NCBI GenBank assembly: GCA_045536025.1
Contig: JAZSMT010000033.1
Span: 1-14,022 of the forward strand
Source: HGM11412 sp045536025
Lineage (GTDB): Bacteria; Bacillota; Clostridia; Christensenellales; Borkfalkiaceae
Direction of reading: 5' to 3'
DNA: 14,022 bases
Shown here: in pieces, positions 1-6,651 of the stretch
Layout of the letters: each line of letters starts with the position of its first letter
Position numbering within the stretch: the stretch's first letter is position 1
Program-made: the position numbers and the translations under genes
Notes under the pieces: model-generated
The model's input: the letters and a program-made list of their open reading frames with translations, nothing else
What the model was told of the DNA's origin: nothing
Databases searched by the model: none

Positions 1-1
1 A

Positions 2-286
2 GTAAAAGTAACTGCTAGTAACGGTTTCTTTAACTCGCCCATTGCATACGAGTGGACGCTTCATGACCTTGCAACTGAAGCAGGTACTGATTATTCAACA
101 ACTAACGGTACTTTCCGCTTCCCAGGCGCGTACAGATACGACGACGTTGAATCGTTAAAAGCAGTAGCTTACGACTATAGCTCGTTCACTGGCGATGCTG
201 GTAACGGCTTGTGGGAAGTTGTTGAAACTGACGATGGCGAAGGTGGCACGCTTAGAGAACTTAAGTGGGTTGGCGCTAAAGCGTAA
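2..286 (+). CDS. C-terminal fragment of an unidentified, probably extracellular protein
   Basis: An open frame enters from the left edge and ends with TAA at 284-286, giving 94 residues with no start in the window. The fragment is rich in Gly, Asp, Thr and aromatic residues (for example FRFPGAYRYDD and NGLWEVVETDDGEGG) and has no Cys, no membrane segment and no LPxTG sorting motif. This composition suits a secreted beta-rich surface protein, but that is inference and I recognise no family. The codons include many GAC, AAC, TAC and GCG, as in uraA and upp, so it may be well expressed. A large hairpin repeat follows directly after its stop. Function is unknown. Confidence 0.6.
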   Translation, partial: VKVTASNGFFNSPIAYEWTLHDLATEAGTDYSTTNGTFRFPGAYRYDDVESLKAVAYDYSSFTGDAGNGLWEVVETDDGEGGTLRELKWVGAKA

Positions 287-297
287 AACTTAATAAC

Positions 298-701
298 ACA
301 AAGAAAAGAGAGGCTTTAGGGCGTTCCTATAAGAGAATTTTAATTTAATACAAAAGTGTAGCCCACTATACTTCGCTTTAAGGCGAAATATGGTGGGCCT
401 TTCTTATCCACAAAAGATTAAGATAATTTAGTTATATTTTTAGCCTTGTGGCTAAAAGTTGTATTGCTTGTTTTACAAGCAGTTATATTTTTCGAGAGAA
501 AAATTCAAGGTTCTGCTTCAGCAGGTTCTTATATTTCTCTCGAAGAAGTTATATTAAATAAATCCACAACTTGCCGTTAGGCAAATTTCACCGCCGTAGG
601 CGATATCACCCGTTATTAGACGGATATAACAAATCCGTTTGCGGATTTATTTAGTTGCCGAATCCCTTGTAGGGACTCGGCTTACCCTCTCTTTTTTTTG
701 T
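298..701 (+). repeat. Multi-hairpin intergenic repeat, copy A (complete)
   Basis: This stretch has no convincing gene. It is a chain of hairpins: 314-333, 361-398, 438-457, 465-481, 491-544 (with an inner hairpin at 513-524), 571-584, 592-602, 610-623, 631-648 and 657-681. The left-half hairpins are separated by GTTATATT-like words (431, 458, 482, 548); the right half carries the reverse complement (GATATCAC at 602, GATATAAC at 623). The outer arms 298-313 and 686-701 pair over 16 bp with one G-U and end in a run of eight T, like a terminator split open by about 370 bp. An 11-bp helix (555-565 with 643-653) could close the right half and would compete with the 631-648 hairpin. Copy B at 13775 shares order and spacer words. 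I do not know a named family; it could be a small mobile element or a structured RNA. Confidence 0.8.
361..405 (+). terminator. Long hairpin followed by CTTTCTT inside repeat copy A
   Basis: The arms starting GCCCAC at 361 and ending GTGGGC at 398 form a stem of about 16 bp around a TTTAA loop, followed by CTTTCTT. It has terminator geometry with an imperfect U tract and may stop transcription from the upstream gene. The equivalent hairpin in copy B (13834-13870) keeps the pairing through a C-G to A-T exchange (363/396 versus 13836/13868). Confidence 0.55.
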
Positions 702-766
702 TAAGGTAAAGTAGATATGCTGTTAATTAAAATTTTGTGAAATTATATTGTGCAGTTATACATTAA

Positions 767-795
767 TTGACAAATAATCTACTATAATATATAAT
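767..795 (+). promoter_or_regulatory. SigmaA-type promoter giving a probably leaderless tetR mRNA
   Basis: TTGACA at 767-772 and TATAAT at 790-795 are both perfect consensus with a 17-nt spacer. The ATG of the next gene starts at 802, seven bases after the end of the -10 box, where transcription would normally begin. No Shine-Dalgarno sequence lies before that ATG. A second TATAAT at 783-788 has only a 10-nt spacer and would still give a leader too short for a ribosome binding site. Confidence 0.75.
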
Positions 796-801
796 AAAGT
801 T

Positions 802-1401
802 ATGGATAAAGTTGTTAAAAGCGATAAGCGTAGTTTAAGAACTCGTGGTGTTATTAAAAAAGCCGTAATGGTATTATTAAAGTCCAAGCGGTTAGAGGAT
901 ATCGGTGTTTCAGAAATTGCTAAAATTGCTCTTATTAGTCGTAATAGTTTTTACACGCATTATAACTCGGTTGCAAACGTTTTAGACGATATTTTTTCAG
1001 ATATTTTAGAAAGGTTTGACGACGTAATTATTCGTTACGAGTATGACGAGTTTATTGAAAATCCTTATCCTATGCTCAAAGAATTAACAACACCTTTAAC
1101 TGACAATTCAGCTTTTTCAGAGTTCGTTGTTTTTTCAAAAAACTCAACCTTAATTGTTCAAAGAATTATTGACACTTTAACCGATCGATTTTACGCCGTT
1201 TACGTAAAAAAGCGTGGTTCTGTTCCAAACGTTGCCTATTTAATTAATTTTATGGTGTCGGGCAGTATTCAGTTTATATATAAATGGTATAAAGATGATA
1301 AGCCTGTTCCCTTTGACGATATATTAGTTCAAATATCTAAAATCGTTAAAGAGGGGATATTAATGCTTAGAGAGGTAAAAAACTCATATAAAAACGCGTG
1401 A
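802..1401 (+). CDS. TetR/AcrR-family transcriptional regulator
   Basis: The 199-residue protein has the TetR layout. Residues about 12-58 form the DNA-binding domain; the segment VSEIAKIALISRNSFYTHYNS is a typical helix-turn-helix with its aromatic recognition helix. The rest is a helical ligand/dimer domain ending in a segment (FMVSGSIQFIYKWYKDDKPV) like that of the DhaS-type TetR C-terminal region (TetR_C_8-like). Length is normal. The start at 802 is chosen because the next Met (residue 23) would cut away the first DNA-binding helix. There is no ribosome binding site, and the promoter position implies a leaderless message. TetR repressors often control themselves or a neighbour, but the gene has its own promoter and terminator and the following gene is a spore protease, so the target cannot be read here. 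Ligand unknown. Confidence 0.88.
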   Translation: MDKVVKSDKRSLRTRGVIKKAVMVLLKSKRLEDIGVSEIAKIALISRNSFYTHYNSVANVLDDIFSDILERFDDVIIRYEYDEFIENPYPMLKELTTPLTDNSAFSEFVVFSKNSTLIVQRIIDTLTDRFYAVYVKKRGSVPNVAYLINFMVSGSIQFIYKWYKDDKPVPFDDILVQISKIVKEGILMLREVKNSYKNA

Positions 1402-1419
1402 AAATTTTACGCGTTTTTT
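1390..1419 (+). terminator. Rho-independent terminator of tetR, overlapping its stop codon
   Basis: AAAAACGCGT (1390-1399) pairs with ACGCGTTTTT (1409-1418), giving 10 bp and a T run. The stop codon TGA (1399-1401) begins at the last base of the left arm, so the stem overlaps the end of the coding region. Confidence 0.85.
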
Positions 1420-1423
1420 ATTT

Positions 1424-1452
1424 ACATAATTTTATTTTGATTGCCGATACTT
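1424..1452 (+). promoter_or_regulatory. Possible forespore (SigmaG-like) promoter of spoIVB
   Basis: ACATA at 1424-1428 and GATACTT at 1446-1452, 17 nt apart, loosely resemble the SigmaG pattern (gHATR, then CATnHTA). SpoIVB is a forespore gene in Bacillus subtilis, which makes this plausible, but AT-rich DNA gives such matches by chance. No SigmaA promoter is evident between the tetR terminator and the start codon. Confidence 0.3.
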
Positions 1453-1458
1453 ATTACT

Positions 1459-2454
1459 ATGATACGTTTAAAGAGATTAAATAGACTTTTAACGACAGTA
1501 ATATTAGCAGTAATTTTTTGTTTTTCGCTAAATACTGCTTTTGCTAAATCAGAGAGCTTTTACTTAGGTGGTAACGTATTGGGTTTTACCATTAAAACTG
1601 AAGGTGCAACCGTAGTTGGCGTTTGCGACGTAATTACCGATAAGGGGCTTATTTCTCCCTGTAAAACCGCAGGAATTGAGGTGGGCGATATCATTTACGA
1701 TATGGGCGATAATAAGGTAAATTCTGCCTCTGACGTCGCCGAGGCGCTAAAAGAGTATAACGGTGGCGAAATAGTAACTAGAATTTGCCACGACGGTCAA
1801 ATTAAACTTGTTGATTTAATTCCTGTAAAAGACGTTAGCGGAGAATATAAGCTTGGCATATATCTTCGTGACGATTTAACAGGCTTAGGCACGGTTACCT
1901 TTTATAAAGAGGACGGTTCGTTCGGCTCTCTCGGTCACCCTGTATCTGACGAAAACGGTAAAAGCTATTCAGTAATAGGCGGTAGTGTTTACTCATCTAG
2001 CGTAATAGGCGTTAATAAAGCAACGCGAGGAAAGGCAGGCGAGTTAAGGGGTATGTTTTTAGGCGAAAATCCTATTGGCAGTATAGTTAAGAATACAAGC
2101 GTTGGTTTATATGGTAAAATTGAAGATTTTGACTCTAATAATAAGATAAAAGTAGAGTTAGGGAAAGCAAAGCAAGGCAAAGCTAAAATATACTCAACTG
2201 TTGACGGAATTACACCTAAATATTACGATATAGATATCGTTAAAACCGATTATTTCAGCAGTTCTAATAAAAATTTAGTTATTAAAATATCCGATAAAGA
2301 GTTGTTAAAATTAACAGGAGGAATACTGCAAGGTATGAGCGGCTCGCCTATTATTCAAGAGGGCAAACTCGTAGGCGCAGTAACTCACGTGTTTATTAAC
2401 GATAGCTCAAGAGGTTACGGTATTTCAATAGACAATATGTTAAGTGCAAGTTAA
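1459..2454 (+). CDS. spoIVB: SpoIVB-type stage IV sporulation serine protease (family S55)
   Basis: SpoIVB is secreted by the forespore and cleaves SpoIVFA, which releases the SpoIVFB protease to activate pro-SigmaK in the mother cell. Numbering from the ATG at 1459 (331 residues): a membrane anchor or signal lies at about 9-29, a PDZ domain at about 50-124 (including AGIEVGDIIYDM), and the S55 peptidase domain follows from GIYLRDDLTGLG. The expected triad is visible: His160 in GSLGHPVSD, Asp279 in KISDKELL and Ser294 in GMSGSPI; the 15-residue Asp-Ser spacing matches B. subtilis D363/S378. The end VTHVFINDSSRGYGI is classical. The protein is about 90 residues shorter than B. subtilis SpoIVB, mainly N-terminally. 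A TTG at 1441 is an alternative start; neither start has a ribosome binding site. The usual neighbours recN and spo0A are absent. Confidence 0.92.
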   Translation: MIRLKRLNRLLTTVILAVIFCFSLNTAFAKSESFYLGGNVLGFTIKTEGATVVGVCDVITDKGLISPCKTAGIEVGDIIYDMGDNKVNSASDVAEALKEYNGGEIVTRICHDGQIKLVDLIPVKDVSGEYKLGIYLRDDLTGLGTVTFYKEDGSFGSLGHPVSDENGKSYSVIGGSVYSSSVIGVNKATRGKAGELRGMFLGENPIGSIVKNTSVGLYGKIEDFDSNNKIKVELGKAKQGKAKIYSTVDGITPKYYDIDIVKTDYFSSSNKNLVIKISDKELLKLTGGILQGMSGSPIIQEGKLVGAVTHVFINDSSRGYGISIDNMLSAS

Positions 2455-2457
2455 CTA

Positions 2458-2487
2458 AAAATCCACGATAAAATCGTGGATTTTTTG
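2458..2487 (+). terminator. Rho-independent terminator after spoIVB
   Basis: AAAATCCACGAT (2458-2469) and ATCGTGGATTTT (2473-2484) form a perfect 12-bp stem with an AAA loop and a T run, four bases after the stop codon. Confidence 0.92.
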
Positions 2488-2614
2488 AATTTTTATATTT
2501 GCTTAACGGTAGTATGTATTGACGAGAATAATATGAACGTAGTGTTTTAATAAATTACTGAACTTGCTAAAAAACACGTAGGCATAGTAAATAGCTAATT
2601 CTAAATATTATAAA

Positions 2615-2645
2615 CACTCCGTATATTATATATGGAGCGTTTTTT
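2615..2645 (+). promoter_or_regulatory. Hairpin that buries the spoIIM ribosome binding site
   Basis: The bases 2615-2625 (CACTCCGTATA) and 2629-2639 (TATATGGAGCG) pair as an 11-position stem with one A-C mismatch and one G-U, loop TTA. Six T follow (2640-2645) and run directly into the ATG at 2646. The only good Shine-Dalgarno, GGAG at 2634-2637, lies in the 3' arm. The structure is therefore both terminator-like and able to hide the ribosome binding site. Confidence 0.6.
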
Positions 2646-3233
2646 ATGAAAAATTTAATTAATGAAATAATTTTTAACCTTAAAAGGTCGCAAACGATTG
2701 TAATAATAGCTATTGTTTCCTTTATCATAGGATTATTATTAGGAATTTTTATAACACTTCCCGAGGAAATTTTTGAAATTCATAACACTCACGTATATCA
2801 ATATTATAGTGAAGTTTTTTGCGCTGAAAAAATAGGACTGAGTTTACTTTTTAGGCGGATAATAAACACAGCGCTTTTACTACTACTAGTGTTTTTACTA
2901 TCGCTTAATAAATACACCTTTTATCTAAATTTTATAGTTATATTTTACAGGGCGTTCGTATTAGGCGTTGCAGGTAAGCTATTTATAACTCAAATACTAA
3001 TAACGGGGGCAATAATGTTTGTGTTTTTGATACTTATTCAAGCGCTATTTATCTCACTTGCAATTATTGTGTTTATGTCGATCATTTACTGTAAAAATGA
3101 TAAAATTGACGATTGCACATTAAAATTGATGTTAAAAAGTTATATCGTTTCACTAATTATTGCCGTTATCGGGTGTATTATTGAGTTTGCGTTTATTATT
3201 ATGCTTTTTAGACCTATAAATTTTTATTTTTAG
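2646..3233 (+). CDS. spoIIM: SpoIIM-like stage II sporulation membrane protein
   Basis: SpoIIM works with SpoIID and SpoIIP in the septal membrane to recruit peptidoglycan hydrolysis and drive engulfment. The protein has 195 residues, slightly short for the family, and is almost entirely hydrophobic with about five membrane segments (roughly 17-37, 70-87, 90-110, 112-145 and 165-190). The first carries the glycine pattern FIIGLLLGIFI typical of SpoIIM, and a central stretch (NFIVIFYRAFVLGVAGKLF) fits the conserved core. Sequence similarity alone is modest. The call rests also on position: in Bacillus spoIIM lies a few genes upstream of dacF, and here a dacF-like gene follows after 44 bp with no terminator between them, so the two are probably cotranscribed. 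An unrelated polytopic protein of the same size is the main alternative. Confidence 0.62.
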   Translation: MKNLINEIIFNLKRSQTIVIIAIVSFIIGLLLGIFITLPEEIFEIHNTHVYQYYSEVFCAEKIGLSLLFRRIINTALLLLLVFLLSLNKYTFYLNFIVIFYRAFVLGVAGKLFITQILITGAIMFVFLILIQALFISLAIIVFMSIIYCKNDKIDDCTLKLMLKSYIVSLIIAVIGCIIEFAFIIMLFRPINFYF

Positions 3234-3277
3234 GTATAACGCTTAAATTTTTACTGAAAATAAGATAAGAGGTAATT

Positions 3278-4423
3278 ATGAAAAAATTATTAAAACTTTT
3301 ATCTTTTTCAGTTGTACTATTACTAACTGTAACAGCAATATCTTATAAACCGCACGCACTTGCAGAAGGTGAGAATAAATCAAAATCGGCGTATTTATAC
3401 GATTTTCATACAAAAACTGAAATCTACGCGCATAACGAAAACGAAAGACTGCCAATAGCCAGTATGACAAAAATTATGCTACTTGATTTAGTATACGAAA
3501 ATTTAGATTTAGGCAAGTTATCGCTTGACGAAATTATAACGGTATCTGATAATGCGTCGGGTATGGGTGGTAGCCAAGTGTTTTTAGAAAGCGGTGGCAA
3601 TTATACGGTATCAGATTTAGTAAAAGCAGTTACCGTGGCGTCTGCTAACGATGCTAGCGTAGCACTTGCTGAACGCCTTTACGGCAGTGAAGACGAGTGC
3701 GTTAAAAAAATGAACGAAAAGGCCGAGAGCTTGGGGCTTAAAAATACGCTATTTGCAAACTGCACGGGGCTTCCTAAACCTATGCAATACTCGTCGGCTA
3801 AAGACATAACGCTTATATTTGCCGATCTTATTTCGCATCAGACTTATTTTGATTATTCTAAAATCTGGATGGATAAAATTAAGCACAGCAAAAACGCAAC
3901 CGAAATCAGCAATACAAATAAGCTCGTTCGTTTTTACGATGGGTGTGACGGCGGTAAAACGGGTTTTACAAACGAGGCGGGATTTTGTTTAACCGCAACT
4001 GCAAAGCGTGGCAATATGCGCCTTATTTCCGCAGTTATTGGCGCACCTGATAGCAAAACTAGATTTAATGAAGTTTCTTCAATGTTAAATCGAGGCTTTA
4101 ATCAGTATGAAAATAAAGCCGTTTTAGATAAAAGCCTGCCTCTTGACGGCAAAATTGCCGTTTTGGGCGGTAAAATTAAACAAATTGAAGTTGTGCCCGA
4201 AAGCGATTATTTCGTCCTTTCTAAAAAGGGTGATAAAGATAATATAGAGTGTGAATATAGCTATAACGAGTTAAAAGCTCCACTTTTAAAAGGCGATAAG
4301 GTAGGCGAGTGCGCTATATATAAAAACGGTGTAATGGTTGGAAAAGTAAACTTATTATCTAACTATAACGTTGAGAAAATGACCTATTTTGATTATCTTT
4401 CAGAAATTGCAAAAAACTGGTAA
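3278..4423 (+). CDS. dacF: D-alanyl-D-alanine carboxypeptidase, DacF-like (peptidase S11)
   Basis: This penicillin-binding protein removes the terminal D-Ala from peptidoglycan stem peptides and so limits cross-linking; DacF does this in the forespore. A signal peptide covers residues 1-29 (cut near ALAE). All three active-site motifs are present: S62-M-T-K65, S122-A-N124 and K227-T-G229. Residues about 280-370 form the beta-rich C-terminal PBP5-type domain. The 381-residue length is normal. AAGAGG six bases before the ATG supports the start. GTATA (3234-3238) and TGAAAATA (3255-3262), 16 nt apart, weakly resemble a SigmaF promoter, which would fit Bacillus dacF, but this is uncertain. The gene follows the spoIIM-like gene directly, without the xerD, drm/deoB and nucleoside phosphorylase genes usually found between them. 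A paralogue lies at 8311. Confidence 0.9.
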   Translation: MKKLLKLLSFSVVLLLTVTAISYKPHALAEGENKSKSAYLYDFHTKTEIYAHNENERLPIASMTKIMLLDLVYENLDLGKLSLDEIITVSDNASGMGGSQVFLESGGNYTVSDLVKAVTVASANDASVALAERLYGSEDECVKKMNEKAESLGLKNTLFANCTGLPKPMQYSSAKDITLIFADLISHQTYFDYSKIWMDKIKHSKNATEISNTNKLVRFYDGCDGGKTGFTNEAGFCLTATAKRGNMRLISAVIGAPDSKTRFNEVSSMLNRGFNQYENKAVLDKSLPLDGKIAVLGGKIKQIEVVPESDYFVLSKKGDKDNIECEYSYNELKAPLLKGDKVGECAIYKNGVMVGKVNLLSNYNVEKMTYFDYLSEIAKNW

Positions 4424-4426
4424 ATT

Positions 4427-4457
4427 AAAAAAACTGAGCTATCGCTCAGTTTTTTTA
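4427..4457. terminator. Bidirectional terminator between dacF and araM
   Basis: AAAAAAACTGAGC (4427-4439) and GCTCAGTTTTTTT (4444-4456) form a 13-bp stem with a TATC loop. A and T runs on both sides give a U tract on either strand, so it can serve both convergent genes. It ends seven bases from the araM stop. Confidence 0.92.
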
Positions 4458-4463
4458 TTAAAA

Positions 4464-5732
4464 TTAATTTTCAGTTTTAAACGTGTCAAGATAAAGATGA
4501 AGAACCGTAAAGCGCGTTCTAACGTTTTTAGCATAAACTATAGCGTTGTCAATTTTATCTTGACTGTAAACGTAATAAAATTCTTTTAAATCAAGCCCGA
4601 TATCTTCAATGTATTTTTTGATTTTATCAGGATTTGACGCGGATTTTAAAATCTTTTTAATTTTGCGCTCGTTCTTATAGCTTAGTGCTCGCATTTCAAT
4701 TGTAAAATCAAACTCGTCTTGCAATTTTATAAGATTTTGCGCGCTACTTTCAAACATATCGCTCATTTTACTTATAAAAATTTCACGTGGGATTTGATAA
4801 GATTCACTCGGCAATTTAGCCTTTAAAAGTTTTTTGCGCAATATAGCCGTTACGTAAGTTGAATAGGCTACGTCAATGCCGTGCGGTAGGTGTTTTTCAC
4901 CCTTAATCATACCTAAATCTTCAAAATAATGTGAAAGTAAATGCTCGCTACCTGACGCTGAACGCGAATTTCCCAAATAACTCATAGAAACGCCCGTAAC
5001 GAGCAAAGCTTCCATTAAAGTTTTTACAGCTTTTGGGTTTTTGTTTCTTAACTTTTTAGTAAGTTTTAAAACGTTCCTTAGTGATTTTTCGGTTAACTTA
5101 TAGATTTTTTCACAAAAATACTCGCCTGTAACATAGGCTGCAAGCTTCCAGTCGTTAAGTGCGGAAATTTTACCTAAAATGTCGCCGTAGCCTGACTGTA
5201 TCATTTTAAGTGGAGCGTTTTTTAATAAGTTAACGTCAGCAATTATGGCTTTTGGCGGTCTTGCTTTAATTGACGTTTTAACTCCATTAAACGTCATTAT
5301 AGCGGTTGAAGAGGCGTATCCGTCCATCGATGGCGCAGTAGGTATAATAAAATACGGAATATTTGCCCTGTTTGATACGTATTTACATAAGTCTTGAATA
5401 ACGCCCGAGCCAACGCCAATAATTAAGTCGGCACTACGTAATTCAGACTCAACGGAATATACTGCATGCTCGTTTGGAATAAGGGGAGTTTTAGACGTAA
5501 ATATCTTATAACGAACTTTCCTGTTTTTTAAGGCTAAGTTGCATTTATCACCGGCAAATTTGTAGGTATTATCGTCTAAAACGACTAAAATATTATTATA
5601 ACCGCGCGTTAAGGTTTTAAGGCGCGATATTGCCCCAGCATACACGTAGATATTATCTATTTCACAATTATGCGTTTGACCGCATACACATTTATTTGGT
5701 TTAAGTAGTTTATTAAGATCCATATTTATCAT
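4464..5732 (-). CDS. araM: Glycerol-1-phosphate dehydrogenase, AraM/EgsA type
   Basis: AraM reduces dihydroxyacetone phosphate to sn-glycerol-1-phosphate with NAD(P)H and a metal ion; in Bacillus this feeds PcrB, which makes heptaprenylglyceryl phosphate, an archaeal-type ether lipid. Numbering from the ATG at 5732 (422 residues): an N-terminal C-x-C-G-x-x-H motif typical of the family, a dinucleotide-binding loop GVGSG at about 106-110, the substrate motif APSMDGYAS at 133-141, and likely metal ligands Asp184 (GYGDILGK), His264 (SEHLLSHY) and His284 (LPHG). The frame opens further upstream only with a TTG (5759), so I prefer ATG 5732, which follows a weak AAGTGA; ATG 5723 fits family starts equally well. 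It stands alone, divergent from scpA and convergent with dacF. No pcrB is in the window, so substrate use is inferred from family. Confidence 0.87.
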   Translation of the reverse strand: MINMDLNKLLKPNKCVCGQTHNCEIDNIYVYAGAISRLKTLTRGYNNILVVLDDNTYKFAGDKCNLALKNRKVRYKIFTSKTPLIPNEHAVYSVESELRSADLIIGVGSGVIQDLCKYVSNRANIPYFIIPTAPSMDGYASSTAIMTFNGVKTSIKARPPKAIIADVNLLKNAPLKMIQSGYGDILGKISALNDWKLAAYVTGEYFCEKIYKLTEKSLRNVLKLTKKLRNKNPKAVKTLMEALLVTGVSMSYLGNSRSASGSEHLLSHYFEDLGMIKGEKHLPHGIDVAYSTYVTAILRKKLLKAKLPSESYQIPREIFISKMSDMFESSAQNLIKLQDEFDFTIEMRALSYKNERKIKKILKSASNPDKIKKYIEDIGLDLKEFYYVYSQDKIDNAIVYAKNVRTRFTVLHLYLDTFKTEN

Positions 5733-5813
5733 TTTATCACTTTTTAAAAATATATGCAATATAATAATGCTAAATTCAGGATATTTGGCAAGTGTATTAT
5801 ACCTTTAAAAGTC

Positions 5814-5842
5814 TTGCAATTTTTTAAAGTTTATAGTAAAAT
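5814..5842 (+). promoter_or_regulatory. Candidate SigmaA promoter of the scpAB operon
   Basis: TTGCAA (5814-5819) and TAAAAT (5837-5842) are 17 nt apart, giving a short leader before the scpA ribosome binding site AAAGGCGAGG. The divergent araM promoter must lie in the same 142-bp gap; TATAAT on the minus strand (bases 5801 to 5796) is a possible -10 box but has no good -35. Confidence 0.5.
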
Positions 5843-5874
5843 ATTTATGTATAATAAATTTAAAGGCGAGGTTT

Positions 5875-6651
5875 ATGGCTGTAGCGAATTTCGAGTCAAA
5901 AGTTGACTATATAACTAAATTATCAAGTCTTGACTTTGAAGGGCCGTTAGACCTTTTGCTGTATCTTATAAAGCAAGCCGAGATTGACGTTAAAGACATT
6001 TTTGTATCTGAAGTTACAAATCAGTTTTTAGAGTACGTTAATTCTCAAAACATCGATATGGAAACGGAAAGTGAATATTTATCCATCGCCGCAACTATTA
6101 TCGAAATTAAGTCAAAAGCGATAATTCCTAATGAAGAGGCACAGTTAGAAGCTGAAGAAGAGGGCAATTTACTTATTCAAAGAATTGAAGAATACCGCCT
6201 TTATAAAGAGTCTGCTGAAAAGCTAAAAGCGCTTGAGGATGTTAATAAGTTCTATAAACAACCTGATAGTGATGCGCATAACGTCAAAATCGTGTATACT
6301 GATTTTAATCTTGAGGGGCTTATTAACGCCTTTGCAAACTTGCTTAAGCGCGTTGACGTTAAAGATACCATTGAAAATAAGGAAAAAGAAATTCCTAAAG
6401 AAGTTTTTACTGTAGCTGACAAGATTTATTTTATTCGCACACAGCTTAAAGAGCGCAAAGAAATGAGCTTTTACGACCTATTTACGCGCTATTCAACTAA
6501 AAACGAAATGATTACAACCTTTCAAGCCTTGCTTGAACTGCTTAAACACCAGTATTTAACGTTCGTTCAAGACGAAACTTTTGGTGATATTACTTTATTT
6601 GTAAATGAAAACGGAGGGGAAGAAATTGGAGAACTTACAGAATATAATTGA
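5875..6651 (+). CDS. scpA: Segregation and condensation protein A (kleisin of SMC-ScpAB)
   Basis: ScpA bridges the two heads of the SMC dimer and, with ScpB, forms the bacterial condensin that organises and segregates the chromosome. The N-terminal kleisin motif is clear at residues 16-55 (LDFEGPLDLLLYLIKQ, then a helix ending VTNQFLEYV), followed by IAATIIEIKSKAIIP. The middle is helical and acidic, and the last 60 residues form a winged helix that binds the SMC head. The 258-residue length is typical. AAAGGCGAGG four bases before the ATG fixes the start. The end overlaps scpB by 26 bp, which implies translational coupling. Confidence 0.95.
   Translation: MAVANFESKVDYITKLSSLDFEGPLDLLLYLIKQAEIDVKDIFVSEVTNQFLEYVNSQNIDMETESEYLSIAATIIEIKSKAIIPNEEAQLEAEEEGNLLIQRIEEYRLYKESAEKLKALEDVNKFYKQPDSDAHNVKIVYTDFNLEGLINAFANLLKRVDVKDTIENKEKEIPKEVFTVADKIYFIRTQLKERKEMSFYDLFTRYSTKNEMITTFQALLELLKHQYLTFVQDETFGDITLFVNENGGEEIGELTEYN

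Noticed and set aside
298..701. CRISPR array or toxin/antitoxin-like small genes in the repetitive intergenic region
   Set aside because: The repeats are short hairpins of differing sequence with spacer words of about 8 nt, not identical direct repeats with unique 30-40 nt spacers, and no frame of useful length with a ribosome binding site is present.
2490..2614. Remnant gene between spoIVB and spoIIM
   Set aside because: All frames are broken within a few codons and no stretch resembles a known protein; only a loose GTGTTTT/AAAACAC stem is seen at 2542-2577.
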